Source of the DNA: an uncultured bacterium
GTDB lineage: Bacteria > Bacillota_I > Bacilli_A > RFN20 > CAG-826
NCBI GenBank assembly: GCA_949284685.1
Contig: CASDWE010000002.1
Span: 532,106-596,105, forward strand
Reading direction: 5' to 3'
Length of the DNA: 64,000 nt
Shown here: positions 53,972 to 63,463 of the stretch, one piece after another
How positions within the stretch are numbered: the first letter of the stretch is position 1
How the letters are laid out: every line of letters begins with the position of its first letter
Notes under the pieces: model-generated
Told to the model about the DNA's origin: nothing
Database searches by the model: none
Seen by the model: only the letters and a program-made list of their open reading frames with translations
Position numbers and translations under genes: made by a program

Positions 53972-55324
53972 ATGATTTTTAAAAGAAAAATATATCAACA
54001 GTTATTAGATTGGAAGCACCAATATCAAGGTAAGCGAGCTCTATTGATTGAAGGTGCTCGTCGTGTAGGAAAATCAACTATTTTAAGACAATTTGCTAAA
54101 AACGAGTATAAATCTTTTATTATGATAGATTTTGATGAAGAAGGAGACGAAATTAAAGAGCTTTTTAATAACGGTTTTCGTAATTTAGATATCTTCTTTC
54201 AACGTTTATCAGTTTTTTATCAAATACCATTATATGAAAGACAGACATTAATAATTTTTGATGAAATACAGAAATTTCCTCGTGCACATGAAGCAATGAA
54301 ATATTTAGTAAAAGATGGTAGATATGATTTTATTGAAACTGGTTCGCTAATCACTTTAAAATTGATGTCTAGTAATATTACAATACCAAGTGAAGTAAAA
54401 AATATATCTATGTATCCGATGGATTTTGAAGAATTTTTGTGGGCGATTGGAGATAATCTAACTTTTGCGTTTTTAAGAGAACATTTTGTTAAAAAAATGC
54501 CATTAGGCAATTCTATGCATAAAAAGATGATGGAATTATTTCGTACATATCTTTGTGTTGGCGGAATGCCACAGGCCATTGAACAATACGTTAAAGATAA
54601 AACTAATTTAAGTAAAGTTGATGAAGTTAAAAGAGACATTATTAAATTATATGAAGATGATTTGTTGCGTTATGATAGTATTTATAGAACTTTTACTCAT
54701 CAAATTTATTCTTTTATTCCATCTTTTCTTTCAAATAAAAATAAAATATTTAAATATTCAAAAATAAAAAAAGGCGGTAAATATACTCAATATATGCATT
54801 CTATAGATGGGATAAAAAAGTCTATGACAGCGAATATATGTGTAAATGTTAGCGATCCAAGTATAGGTCTATCTTTAAGCGCTAAAGCGGAGGAATTTAA
54901 AATTTATAATGCTGACACTGGATTATTAATTAGTCAAATTTTGGCTAACCATAATTTAACGTCAACAAATTTGTACAAACAAATCATATTTGATAAATTG
55001 TCGATTAATAACGGCATGATCTTTGAAAACGCAGTAAGTCAAGCGCTTATTTCTAGTGGCCATAATTTATTTTTTTGCGTTTTTAAAAAAATATATAATA
55101 ACATATCTAAAAAATATGAATTAGATTTTATAAGTGAAAAAGATGGTAAAATAATTCCTATTGAAGTTAAATCTTCATCTTATAAACAACACCACAGTAT
55201 TGATGCTTTTATAGAAAAATATAAAGATAAAAATGTTTCTAACAGCTATATTATTTATAGTAAAGATTTGTATTGTGAAAAAAATATAATATATTTACCT
55301 ATTTATATGACTTATTTTATTTAG
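53972..55324 (+). CDS. AAA ATPase with C-terminal DUF4143 domain (second copy)
   Basis: 450 residues of the same broad family as 7005-8300 but only distantly similar. Walker A 'IEGARRVGKSTIL', Walker B 'TLIIFDEIQKFPRAHEAM', sensor-like 'FIETGSLITLKLMSSN', family segment 'YPMDFEEFLWAIGD', and a C-terminal nuclease-like patch 'KYELDFISEKDGKIIPIEVK'. Role unknown; possibly a stress or defence ATPase. GAGG precedes the ATG. Base composition is as AT-rich as the chromosome, unlike the first copy. Confidence 0.88.
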   Translation: MIFKRKIYQQLLDWKHQYQGKRALLIEGARRVGKSTILRQFAKNEYKSFIMIDFDEEGDEIKELFNNGFRNLDIFFQRLSVFYQIPLYERQTLIIFDEIQKFPRAHEAMKYLVKDGRYDFIETGSLITLKLMSSNITIPSEVKNISMYPMDFEEFLWAIGDNLTFAFLREHFVKKMPLGNSMHKKMMELFRTYLCVGGMPQAIEQYVKDKTNLSKVDEVKRDIIKLYEDDLLRYDSIYRTFTHQIYSFIPSFLSNKNKIFKYSKIKKGGKYTQYMHSIDGIKKSMTANICVNVSDPSIGLSLSAKAEEFKIYNADTGLLISQILANHNLTSTNLYKQIIFDKLSINNGMIFENAVSQALISSGHNLFFCVFKKIYNNISKKYELDFISEKDGKIIPIEVKSSSYKQHHSIDAFIEKYKDKNVSNSYIIYSKDLYCEKNIIYLPIYMTYFI

Positions 55325-56000
55325 AGAATTTTGACAATATTATTTATCTAGCAATCCAAAATGTTTTAAGACATTATATATTCAATATCAATATTATCAG
55401 TAACATAATAGGCATTTTCTTTTGCCTTAATATTGCATTGCCTAAACAAATACTATATTAATCTTGAATTTCTCATTGGGGGGGCGCATAGAAGGTTCTT
55501 TGACTACGAATAACACCAAAAGCTTGCATTTTATTAGGGCCATAATCGTATCAAAATAGATAATTTTTTAGTATTATTTTTATAACAAAATTATTTGTTT
55601 TAAATTTTAAAATCAAATTAAGATTTTATTTAGTTAGTCTTTTAAACATCCGATAGGAGTCAATTTAATTCCACTAACTAATTATTTAATCAGCATTAAA
55701 GGTATTGCAAATGAATATGGATAACTCAAAGAAAAACCAGCTTCAACGGCTATTATGATGAGAAGAAAAGTTTGTTAAATTGCTCGAGCGAGACGCACTT
55801 ATTTTGTATAAACAATAAAAATATCGATAAAATGTGCGTTTATTAAGGGTAATGTAGAGAATACACCGCTTCCTAAATAATTGTATTTATGTAAGTTAAT
55901 TGTTTAGAAAGCATTTATAAGATTTTTATTTAATTTTTTAAATGTAATGAAATTGAGATATTAAGGTTATGTACACTATGAATTTTGGTTAGTTAAATTA
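55325..56000. other. Non-coding region with untraceable coding fragments
   Basis: No intact gene in about 680 bases. On the minus strand near 55495-55550 a short frame reads 'YDYGPNKMQAFGVIRSQRTF', and on the plus strand near 55690-55770 short frames interrupted by stops occur. They look like debris of former genes, which I cannot identify. A seven-G run at about 55480-55487 is unusual for this genome. Confidence 0.4.
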
Positions 56001-57497
56001 TTAATTAGCGGTATTTTTTTGATATGTTGTATTATTTTTTAATTTAGAATTAACCATGTAAATATAAGTGTGGATAAACTCTTTGAAATCTTTTGCATAC
56101 ATATTTTTAAAGGATACAAAATAGATAGTAATAGAGAATAATACAATTGTTATGAAAGCATATTCTGTATCAAATAAAAAACTCGTTGGTAAAGTAAAAA
56201 TGGTCATGATTATAGTTAAAGAAATAGGCTTAATATAATTTTTTAATAAATTAAATACATTTTGTTTGAAAATTAATACAAAGAAAATTATATATAGGGT
56301 AATGTTTACAATACACATCACATATGATGCACAAAAATAAAGATCTTCACCTAAATATGTAAACGAATAGTATGTCAAGCCACCTATAATTGTTTCTATA
56401 AGTTGATAAATGATAGATGTGTAAACTTTCCCCTTAGAAATCAAAGCAGTGGAAAGAAAGTTGTTTGTAATAGCGTTTATTCCTTGATAGCACGCAAGAG
56501 CTCCAATTAATGGTGCCGCTTCTAGCCAATCATATCCAAACATTATCAACGTTACTTCTTCTTTAAAAATAATTATTCCAATACACATCGGGATAATCAA
56601 ATATGCTAAATATCGTTGATTTTTATAATACACATCATAATACACATCATCAGATTCCGCTTTTGATAATCCGCTTAATAAGACCGGCATAGTTGCAGCA
56701 ATAAATATTGAATATAATGCAGTGATAGTGGAACTTGAATTTTTATATAGGCCCAAATAATGTTGTCCAAATGATTGAGAAATAACAAATGTGCTCATAT
56801 ATGATGCTGTATAGATGAATAGCTGTCTTAGCGTCAATATAAAGCAAAACATAAACATTTTTTTTAATGCTTTAAAAGAAAAAGAAAAAGAAGGTTTCCA
56901 GCCAGAAAAAATTAAATAAAGAACAAATTTTAGTAAGTATGAGGCAATCGTACCAATAATTATTGAGTAATATGAAAGTCCTAAAGCAGCAAGCGGAATA
57001 GTAATAATAAATGGTAAAAAAGAAGTAATCATTAAAATTATTGACGATTGTTTAAATCTAAATTGCTTGTTCATGTATGCGATAAATATTGATGAAAGTG
57101 CATTTAATGGAATTTCAATACACGCAAGCATTAATGCCGTTTCATAACCTGGTGTACCTAAAAAATTACATAAAGGGTTTGATAAAGCAACAATGAGTCC
57201 TGCAAATAATAAACTCATTATCAAATTGGACCAAAAAGATGTAGTTAAACTAGTCTTAAAATCTTCTTCATTATCGAATTTATGCTGGATAATATAATTA
57301 GAAAAGCCGCCATCGACAAATATAAATGAAAAACTAATAACAATGGTAATAGTTGCAACTATACCAAATTCTTCTGGCATTAGTATTCTAGCCAAAATCA
57401 TGTTGATTATAGGCGAAGCTATTTTAGCCACTATTTGGCCTAGCAAAGCCCACTTAGTGGAATGTTTTATATTTTTGTCGAGCAATTTATTTTCCAT
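56001..57497 (-). CDS. Polysaccharide flippase (Wzx/MATE-like)
   Basis: 498 residues, about fourteen membrane helices, starting with 'STKWALLGQIVAKIASPIIN' and 'ILMPEEFGIVATITIVISFS', the N-terminal pattern of Wzx-type lipopolysaccharide/exopolysaccharide translocases (Polysacc_synt family). It moves undecaprenyl-linked repeat units across the membrane, consistent with the glycosyltransferases and polymerase nearby. TATTAT at 57505-57510 lies seven bases before the ATG without a ribosome-binding site; possibly leaderless. Confidence 0.9.
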   Translation of the reverse strand: MENKLLDKNIKHSTKWALLGQIVAKIASPIINMILARILMPEEFGIVATITIVISFSFIFVDGGFSNYIIQHKFDNEEDFKTSLTTSFWSNLIMSLLFAGLIVALSNPLCNFLGTPGYETALMLACIEIPLNALSSIFIAYMNKQFRFKQSSIILMITSFLPFIITIPLAALGLSYYSIIIGTIASYLLKFVLYLIFSGWKPSFSFSFKALKKMFMFCFILTLRQLFIYTASYMSTFVISQSFGQHYLGLYKNSSSTITALYSIFIAATMPVLLSGLSKAESDDVYYDVYYKNQRYLAYLIIPMCIGIIIFKEEVTLIMFGYDWLEAAPLIGALACYQGINAITNNFLSTALISKGKVYTSIIYQLIETIIGGLTYYSFTYLGEDLYFCASYVMCIVNITLYIIFFVLIFKQNVFNLLKNYIKPISLTIIMTIFTLPTSFLFDTEYAFITIVLFSITIYFVSFKNMYAKDFKEFIHTYIYMVNSKLKNNTTYQKNTAN

Positions 57498-57633
57498 TTT
57501 CTCAATAATACTAATATATTTTTAATTACATTTTAAATATTTTTGATTGTAACTTTTAATTTTAATAGCACTCATTTAAAAGAAATTCGCTGTATTTTTA
57601 TATAAAATAGTGCAAAATCCAATTTTTTTTGTT

Positions 57634-58623
57634 TTATTTTTCAATTTTTAATGAACGATTGAATAGTTTTTTTACTTCCTCAGAAGGTGGCATGTTATTG
57701 TAAACAACATTATAAACCGCAAAAGTAATTGGCATTTCAATTTTATATTTATTCGCTAGGTGATATGCCGCTTTTAAAGCATTTAAGCCTTCAATTACCA
57801 TTCCAACTTTTTGTTTTGCTTTTTCAACGCTATAACCTTGACCTAAATAAATACCAGCTTCATGATTTCTTGAATGTGTTGAAGTAGCGGTGACAACCAA
57901 ATCTCCTAAGCCAGCAAGTCCATAAAATGTTGATCGTTTTCCTCCTAAGGTTATGCCTAATTTAGCAATCTCATTTAAACCACGAGTGATAAGTGCCGCT
58001 TTAGCATTATCACCATATCCTAATCCTTCCGCTATTCCAGCACCAAGAGCAATAATATTTTTTAACGCACCACAAAGTTCAACACCATAAATATCTTCAC
58101 TAGCATAAACTCTAAAATAATTTGTTGAAAAAATATCTCTTACCAAAATAGCAGATTTTAAATCTTTTGAAGTAGAAACACAAAGAGTTGGTGTTTTTAA
58201 AATTACTTCTTCAGCGTGAGTTGGTCCGCTTAAAGCTATAACTTTACATAGATTATTTGTTTCTTCTTCAATTATTTCACTCATCGTCAAAAAAGTATTA
58301 TCTTCTAAACCTTTGCTTACAGTCACTAACAACATTTTTTTGTTTAAAAAGGGTAGTACTTTTTTAACCATCTCCCTCATATAAGGAGAAGGTATAGCAA
58401 AAACTACCACATCAGCGGCTTGTAATGTCTTTGAAATATCATTAAAAAACATAATGTGCTTATTTAATTTAACACCGGGAAATCTTGGATGTGTATAATT
58501 AGAACATAATTTAATATATTCATCTTCAAAATGACAATAAACAGAAACATTATAGTGCTTTATTGACAAAAGATTAGCGAGTGCTAATCCCCAAGTTCCG
58601 CTTCCAATTATTCCAACATTCAT
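57634..58623 (-). CDS. gpsA: Glycerol-3-phosphate dehydrogenase [NAD(P)+]
   Basis: 329 residues; reduces dihydroxyacetone phosphate to sn-glycerol-3-phosphate for phospholipid and teichoic-acid-type polymers. 'NVGIIGSGTWGLALANLLS' is the NAD-binding site; 'SKGLEDNTFLTMSEIIEEE', 'SGPTHAEEV', 'GALKNIIALGAGIAEGLGYG' and 'GLAGLGDLVVTATSTHSRN' are GpsA motifs with the catalytic Lys. The start is at 58623, since the longer frame adds non-family residues. TATATT (58632-58637) lies eight bases upstream with no Shine-Dalgarno. Confidence 0.95.
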   Translation of the reverse strand: MNVGIIGSGTWGLALANLLSIKHYNVSVYCHFEDEYIKLCSNYTHPRFPGVKLNKHIMFFNDISKTLQAADVVVFAIPSPYMREMVKKVLPFLNKKMLLVTVSKGLEDNTFLTMSEIIEEETNNLCKVIALSGPTHAEEVILKTPTLCVSTSKDLKSAILVRDIFSTNYFRVYASEDIYGVELCGALKNIIALGAGIAEGLGYGDNAKAALITRGLNEIAKLGITLGGKRSTFYGLAGLGDLVVTATSTHSRNHEAGIYLGQGYSVEKAKQKVGMVIEGLNALKAAYHLANKYKIEMPITFAVYNVVYNNMPPSEEVKKLFNRSLKIEK

Positions 58624-58813
58624 ACAATAAGAATATAACGATTTTTTGTTTAAATAAAGAAAAAGAGATAGATCACTTGTTATCAATGATACTAATTAGA
58701 AAAGCAATACTAAATTTGTTTAATAGTTCTTTTGCAAATTGTTATTTCTTTTAAACATTAATTTTATGTTATAAAATATAAAAGCCAAAAATCGTTTTTC
58801 TTGGTACATTGTT

Positions 58814-59917
58814 ATGAAATTATGCTTTTGTCTAGATAGTCTTGGTTCAGGCGGTGCTGAACGTGTTGTTTCAGTATTGACAAATGAATTTGTAAAACGC
58901 AATATTGAAGTTTTTATAATTTTAGTCTCATCATTAAATAAAAAGTCATTTTATTTTATTGACAGCAAAGCACATCTAATATCTATTTGTGAAAATTATA
59001 AAAAAAAGCCAAAGTTTATTAAACGTGCATTTTTACTAAGAAAAGCATTTAAAACAATTAAGCCAGATATAATTATTTCTTTTATGCCACATATTATCAT
59101 CTATTCCTATTTTGCTAGTCGTGGCTTAAATATTCCGTTTGTGGTTTCTGAAAGATCAAGCCCTATACAAAGAAAAAAACGTAACGATAATAAATTAAAT
59201 GATTATGTTTATAAACATGCAGATGGATGTGTTTTTCAAACAAAAGATGCTTTTGCGTACTATGAAAATATATTAAAAAAATCATGTGTAAGTAAGATTA
59301 TATATAATCCTTGTAATATCGAATATGGTTATAATTTTGATAAATCATTATCTAGCAACACAATTGTAAGTTCAGGTCGCTTGTCAGAATCAAAAAATTA
59401 TCCTTTGCTTTTGGACACTTTTAAAAAATTTAATTTAAATCACAATAATGAATTTATTTTAAAAATATATGGTGTAGGTGAGCTCGAAGATTATTTAAAA
59501 AGTTATGCCAAAAAATTAAATATAGAAAATAATGTTCTTTTTATGGGAACAGATAATGATTGGATTAAGCATAATTTGGATTGCAAATTTTATATTTTGT
59601 CTTCAGATTATGAGGGCATGCCAAATTCATTGCTCGAAGCAATGTGTGCTGGTATTCCTTGCATTTCTAGCGATTGCCCAATAGGCGGTCCTAAAGCATT
59701 GATTCAAGATTCTGACAATGGATTATTATTTGAAACTGGAAATTCGAAAAAACTGTTAGATTGCATGGAAAAGTATGCAAATTCCAACGAATTTAGACAA
59801 AATATATCTGAAAATAACAAATTATTTTATGTAAAATTTAAAGCGGAAACTATATGCGATAAATGGTTAGAATTAATTAGTTTAGTGAAGGAAAAATATT
59901 ATGGAAAAAAGAAGTAG
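58814..59917 (+). CDS. Glycosyltransferase, GT4 family
   Basis: 367 residues with a GT-B fold. N-terminal 'FCLDSLGSGGAERVVSVLTN' is the acceptor-side hallmark. The C-terminal donor half has 'IVSSGRLSESKNYPLLLDTF', 'LKIYGVGELEDYLKSYAKKL' and the nucleotide-sugar site 'SSDYEGMPNSLLEAMCAGIP' (E-x7-E). It builds the capsule or exopolysaccharide repeat unit; the sugar is unknown. Its end overlaps the next gene by 17 bases, starting a rightward polysaccharide operon. Confidence 0.92.
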   Translation: MKLCFCLDSLGSGGAERVVSVLTNEFVKRNIEVFIILVSSLNKKSFYFIDSKAHLISICENYKKKPKFIKRAFLLRKAFKTIKPDIIISFMPHIIIYSYFASRGLNIPFVVSERSSPIQRKKRNDNKLNDYVYKHADGCVFQTKDAFAYYENILKKSCVSKIIYNPCNIEYGYNFDKSLSSNTIVSSGRLSESKNYPLLLDTFKKFNLNHNNEFILKIYGVGELEDYLKSYAKKLNIENNVLFMGTDNDWIKHNLDCKFYILSSDYEGMPNSLLEAMCAGIPCISSDCPIGGPKALIQDSDNGLLFETGNSKKLLDCMEKYANSNEFRQNISENNKLFYVKFKAETICDKWLELISLVKEKYYGKKK

Positions 59918-60854
59918 TTGGGTTTTAAATCACTTGTCGGATAATACATTATTTTCAAGAATACATTGCAAATTATTTTTTAAAAAATGGGCAGATGAAT
60001 TAGATGAAATTTCTTTAACAAATAAAGTTCATTCAAAATGCTTACATTATAAATTTAATCTTAACAATCCAAGATCTTTTAATGAATATTTATGTTGGCT
60101 GAAATTTAATTATCATAATGATTTATGGTGCCGCTGTGCTGACAAAATTGAGGTCAAACAATTTTTAAAAGAAATAGGGTTAGAAAAATATGTGCCAAAA
60201 ACATTAGCGGTTTATAATTGCTCAAAAGAAATTAATTTAGATAATTTACCGAATAAATTCATTTTAAAAACTAATCATGATTCTGGCTCAATATATATGT
60301 GCGATAAGGGACATAGTGATTTTACTCAAATTTTTAATTCGCTAGACAAATCTTTAAAGAGAAATTATTCAAGCAAAGACATTAATCATGAATGGGTTTA
60401 TGAAAATATTATTCCAAAAATTTTTGCGGAAGAAATTTTAATTCCAGAATCAGGCAATGATTTGATTGATTATAAATTTTTTTGTTTTAATGGGAAACCG
60501 AAATTTGGATTCATTGGACAAGAAAGAGCCAAAAATATTAAATTTACAGTTTTTTATCCTGAACCTTTTGCATTAACTAAAATTAGATATATTTATCTAC
60601 GACCAAAAAAGAAAAATAGACCACATAAACCAAAATGTTATGATGAAATGCTTGATGTTGTAAAAAAAGTAGCTAGTCACTTTTCTTTTGTTAGGGTTGA
60701 TATGTACGCTACTAGTCAAGGTCCTAGAATCGGTGAATTAACTTTTTTTAGTCAATCTGGAAATGGTAAATTTACACCGACAAAATATGACTTTATGTTT
60801 GGCGAATATTTTAAAGATTGCTTTGCAATAAAAGGAAAAGTAAACAATAATTAA
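59901..60854 (+). CDS. TupA-like ATP-grasp protein (polysaccharide modification)
   Basis: 317 residues. 'NNPRSFNEYLCWLKFN', 'CADKIEVKQFLKEIGLEKYV', 'PNKFILKTNHDSGSIYMCDK' and 'IPKIFAEEILIPESGNDLID' give the TupA-like ATP-grasp pattern (PF14305), followed by 'DYKFFCFNGKPKF' and 'FVRVDMYATSQGPRIGELTF', which hold the metal ligands. TupA is implicated in making teichuronopeptide, so an amino-acid or peptide may be added to the glycan. AAGGA precedes the ATG. Confidence 0.85.
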   Translation: MEKRSSWVLNHLSDNTLFSRIHCKLFFKKWADELDEISLTNKVHSKCLHYKFNLNNPRSFNEYLCWLKFNYHNDLWCRCADKIEVKQFLKEIGLEKYVPKTLAVYNCSKEINLDNLPNKFILKTNHDSGSIYMCDKGHSDFTQIFNSLDKSLKRNYSSKDINHEWVYENIIPKIFAEEILIPESGNDLIDYKFFCFNGKPKFGFIGQERAKNIKFTVFYPEPFALTKIRYIYLRPKKKNRPHKPKCYDEMLDVVKKVASHFSFVRVDMYATSQGPRIGELTFFSQSGNGKFTPTKYDFMFGEYFKDCFAIKGKVNNN

Positions 60855-60858
60855 GTAT

Positions 60859-62160
60859 ATGAATATTAAAAGAGAATTTTTGGTATTTTATTTAAAACAT
60901 AAAAAAAGATTACCTTTGTTTTTTATTTTTATGAGTTTATTTTTTGCTAGTTTTACTTCTGTTTTTGTTATCAACAATTATAGCAACGCTGGGTCATCAA
61001 CTAAGTTAGCAGCATTAATCAGTAATAATAGCATGTATAATTCTACGACATTAACCACTAATGTGTTGTTAGAAAGAAATAAAGAAGGCTATATGTCTGA
61101 TATGGTAAGAACAATTAACCAAGTTCAAGAATATTACACAAGATATAGTACCTCTTCAATATATTACGAAGGCCGTGTTGGATTTAATTTTGATGGTGGA
61201 ACAAAGGTTTTCACAGTTCAAAATAAGAATTATGTTTTTGGTGAAAAAGATTCAGATTTTTCATTACAACCACCAATCTTAATTTCATCTGCTAATTCAA
61301 TAACAATAAATGATGATGGGGTTGCCATTCATGATTTTTTTAAATTAGCTATGATGTTTGATTATTCTACTAATCCAAAATATACAACTAGTTATGTTGG
61401 TTATAAGAACTTTTGCTTTATCACAAAGGAACGTGCAGATTATATTTTAAAAGAAAATCCTGATAAATATTCTAATTATGGCGACTTAATTGGTGAAACG
61501 TTGTTTTTAACAAACGAAATGAAAAATACAGATCTTAATTGGCGAATCGCTAATATTTTTATTCCTTATGATGGAACTGATTATGATTTTTATCGAAATA
61601 CTTATGGCGATTTTATTTGTGCATATGCCGCGACAAATTATTATGATCATTATTCAATAAGTTTTGATTTTGGAAATTCAGATAATGATAATTTGAGAAA
61701 TTTACAAATTATTTTTAATTTTGCAAACTATAACTTTGATTGTAAATTAAATGAATACAACTTGATAAATAAAACAAAATTTTCTGAAATACCAAATATG
61801 ATAATGGAATATAAGGAGAATTTAGGTAATCCAGGAATGTTTATTCTATATTCTTCAATACTTTCAATTGTTCCTATGATGGTTTTGTTAATTTGTAGTG
61901 TGTATTATCGTTTGTATGATATGTTAATAGTTTCTAGCTTTTTTGGTTTTGCTTTATCCTATGCTGTGTTTTGGATAATCGCTAACGCTAATGTTTATTA
62001 TGTATCATTTTTCTCAAACTTTGCACTAATGATGAATATTGGATTATTTTTCGTTTATTTAGTTCTTGTTGTATTAATAAAATACCTTATGCTAAACTAC
62101 GTTTTCAAAAACAAGAAGAAAGGGAAGGAGGTTGTTATCAAAGATGAATTTAACTTCTAG
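60859..62160 (+). CDS. FtsX/MacB-topology membrane protein of unknown function
   Basis: 433 residues with one N-terminal helix (about 18-40), a large extracytoplasmic domain (about 41-320) and three or four C-terminal helices (about 328-412). This is the FtsX/MacB permease layout. No ABC ATPase is encoded beside it and it does not show the Wzz pattern, so partner and role are unknown. It begins five bases after the TupA-like gene and overlaps the polymerase by 17 bases, so it belongs to the operon. No strong ribosome-binding site. Confidence 0.6.
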   Translation: MNIKREFLVFYLKHKKRLPLFFIFMSLFFASFTSVFVINNYSNAGSSTKLAALISNNSMYNSTTLTTNVLLERNKEGYMSDMVRTINQVQEYYTRYSTSSIYYEGRVGFNFDGGTKVFTVQNKNYVFGEKDSDFSLQPPILISSANSITINDDGVAIHDFFKLAMMFDYSTNPKYTTSYVGYKNFCFITKERADYILKENPDKYSNYGDLIGETLFLTNEMKNTDLNWRIANIFIPYDGTDYDFYRNTYGDFICAYAATNYYDHYSISFDFGNSDNDNLRNLQIIFNFANYNFDCKLNEYNLINKTKFSEIPNMIMEYKENLGNPGMFILYSSILSIVPMMVLLICSVYYRLYDMLIVSSFFGFALSYAVFWIIANANVYYVSFFSNFALMMNIGLFFVYLVLVVLIKYLMLNYVFKNKKKGKEVVIKDEFNF

Positions 62161-63463
62161 TTTCAAAACTTTTTATGATAATTTATCTAATCAATTCAAA
62201 AATGATAAATTAGAAGTAATTTTGCGATACATCGTATATTTTCTTTCTTTTTTATGTTTGAGTACACTTCCTATTTTTACTTTTGTGGAAGAGTATAACA
62301 TTATTACTAATATCCTTTCCGTTTTGGTTGCTTTATCTTCTTTTATTTACATTTTATTTAGAGGCAAAATAGTAATTAATGTTTATGTCGTTTGTTTTCT
62401 AATTTTATTGTTATACGCAGTTTTATTAACTTCTTTTACCACACAAACTTGGACTAATTTGAAAACAATGGCAACAGTTTATTCTATATCGTTAGTGTTT
62501 TTTACAATGGCTGTTAATTTTAAACACATTAAACCATTTTTGTTTAGTTATGTAGTGGGAATTTTTATCTTATGTATCTGGTTTTTAATCGAATATAAAG
62601 ATGATATTTTTGCTTTAAATTTCGAACGTTTGGGCAGTCAATTTGGTAACGTTAATCAAGTCGGAAGAAATATTGCACTTGGTGCTATCATACTAGGATA
62701 TTTTATTTGTAGGAAAAAAGGTTGGTATTTTATTCTTACAATTTTGGTTGCTTTTTTTTCTTTCTTTGTTTTAATTACAGGTTCTAGAGGTGCTTTGTTT
62801 GCTTTAATTGTCGGAATTTGCGTTGATATATTTGCTTTGTTTGGAAAAAAGAAAATTTGGTGGTACATACTTACAATTGTATGTTTGATAATTTTAGGAG
62901 TGGTTATATTATTATTGCCTCCATTTAGAGGCTATTTAGATAGACTTATCGGATTTTTAAACGAAATATTTGGTTTCAGCAATAATTTAGTTGAAGCATC
63001 TACTTCACAAAGATTTGCGATGTTGCAAGATAGCATTTATATTGGTATAAGAAATTTATTTTTCGGTGGTGGAGCGGATTATTTTAGACTGCATTCAAGT
63101 TATGGTACATACTCACATTTTAATATTGGTGAGATGCTTTGTAATTATGGTTTAGTCGGTTTGATTTTATTTTATACACCATTTATATGTGCATTATTTA
63201 ATAAGAAAAAACAACATTTATGGATTTTATACATTTCGTTTTTTGCTGTATGCATTATTTTATATTCGCTTATATCAATTGTTTATTATGATAAAGTTAT
63301 TAATATTTTATTCTCTTTTGTTTTTGCTCAATTATATTTGGATAATAAAGAGAATCAAAAAGCCTTGCAATTAACAATTAGATTTAAAAAACAATTCATA
63401 GAAGTTGTTCCTATAAATTTCAATTTACCGACTTTGGAAAGACATAAAAAATATGGAAAATAA
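62144..63463 (+). CDS. O-antigen ligase / Wzy-type polysaccharide polymerase-like protein
   Basis: About 439 residues and ten to twelve membrane helices, including 'LRYIVYFLSFLCLSTLPIFT'. The Wzy_C/ligase region is seen in 'VNQVGRNIALGAIILGYFI', 'LITGSRGALFALIVGI' (the S-R-G motif) and an extracellular loop 'SYGTYSHFNIGEMLCNYGLV' (the H-N-x-x-x-E-x-L-x-x-x-G pattern). It joins polysaccharide repeat units or attaches chains. AAGGAGG at 62125-62131 favours the ATG at 62144; a TTG at 62132 abuts the site and is unlikely. Confidence 0.88.
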   Translation: MNLTSSFKTFYDNLSNQFKNDKLEVILRYIVYFLSFLCLSTLPIFTFVEEYNIITNILSVLVALSSFIYILFRGKIVINVYVVCFLILLLYAVLLTSFTTQTWTNLKTMATVYSISLVFFTMAVNFKHIKPFLFSYVVGIFILCIWFLIEYKDDIFALNFERLGSQFGNVNQVGRNIALGAIILGYFICRKKGWYFILTILVAFFSFFVLITGSRGALFALIVGICVDIFALFGKKKIWWYILTIVCLIILGVVILLLPPFRGYLDRLIGFLNEIFGFSNNLVEASTSQRFAMLQDSIYIGIRNLFFGGGADYFRLHSSYGTYSHFNIGEMLCNYGLVGLILFYTPFICALFNKKKQHLWILYISFFAVCIILYSLISIVYYDKVINILFSFVFAQLYLDNKENQKALQLTIRFKKQFIEVVPINFNLPTLERHKKYGK

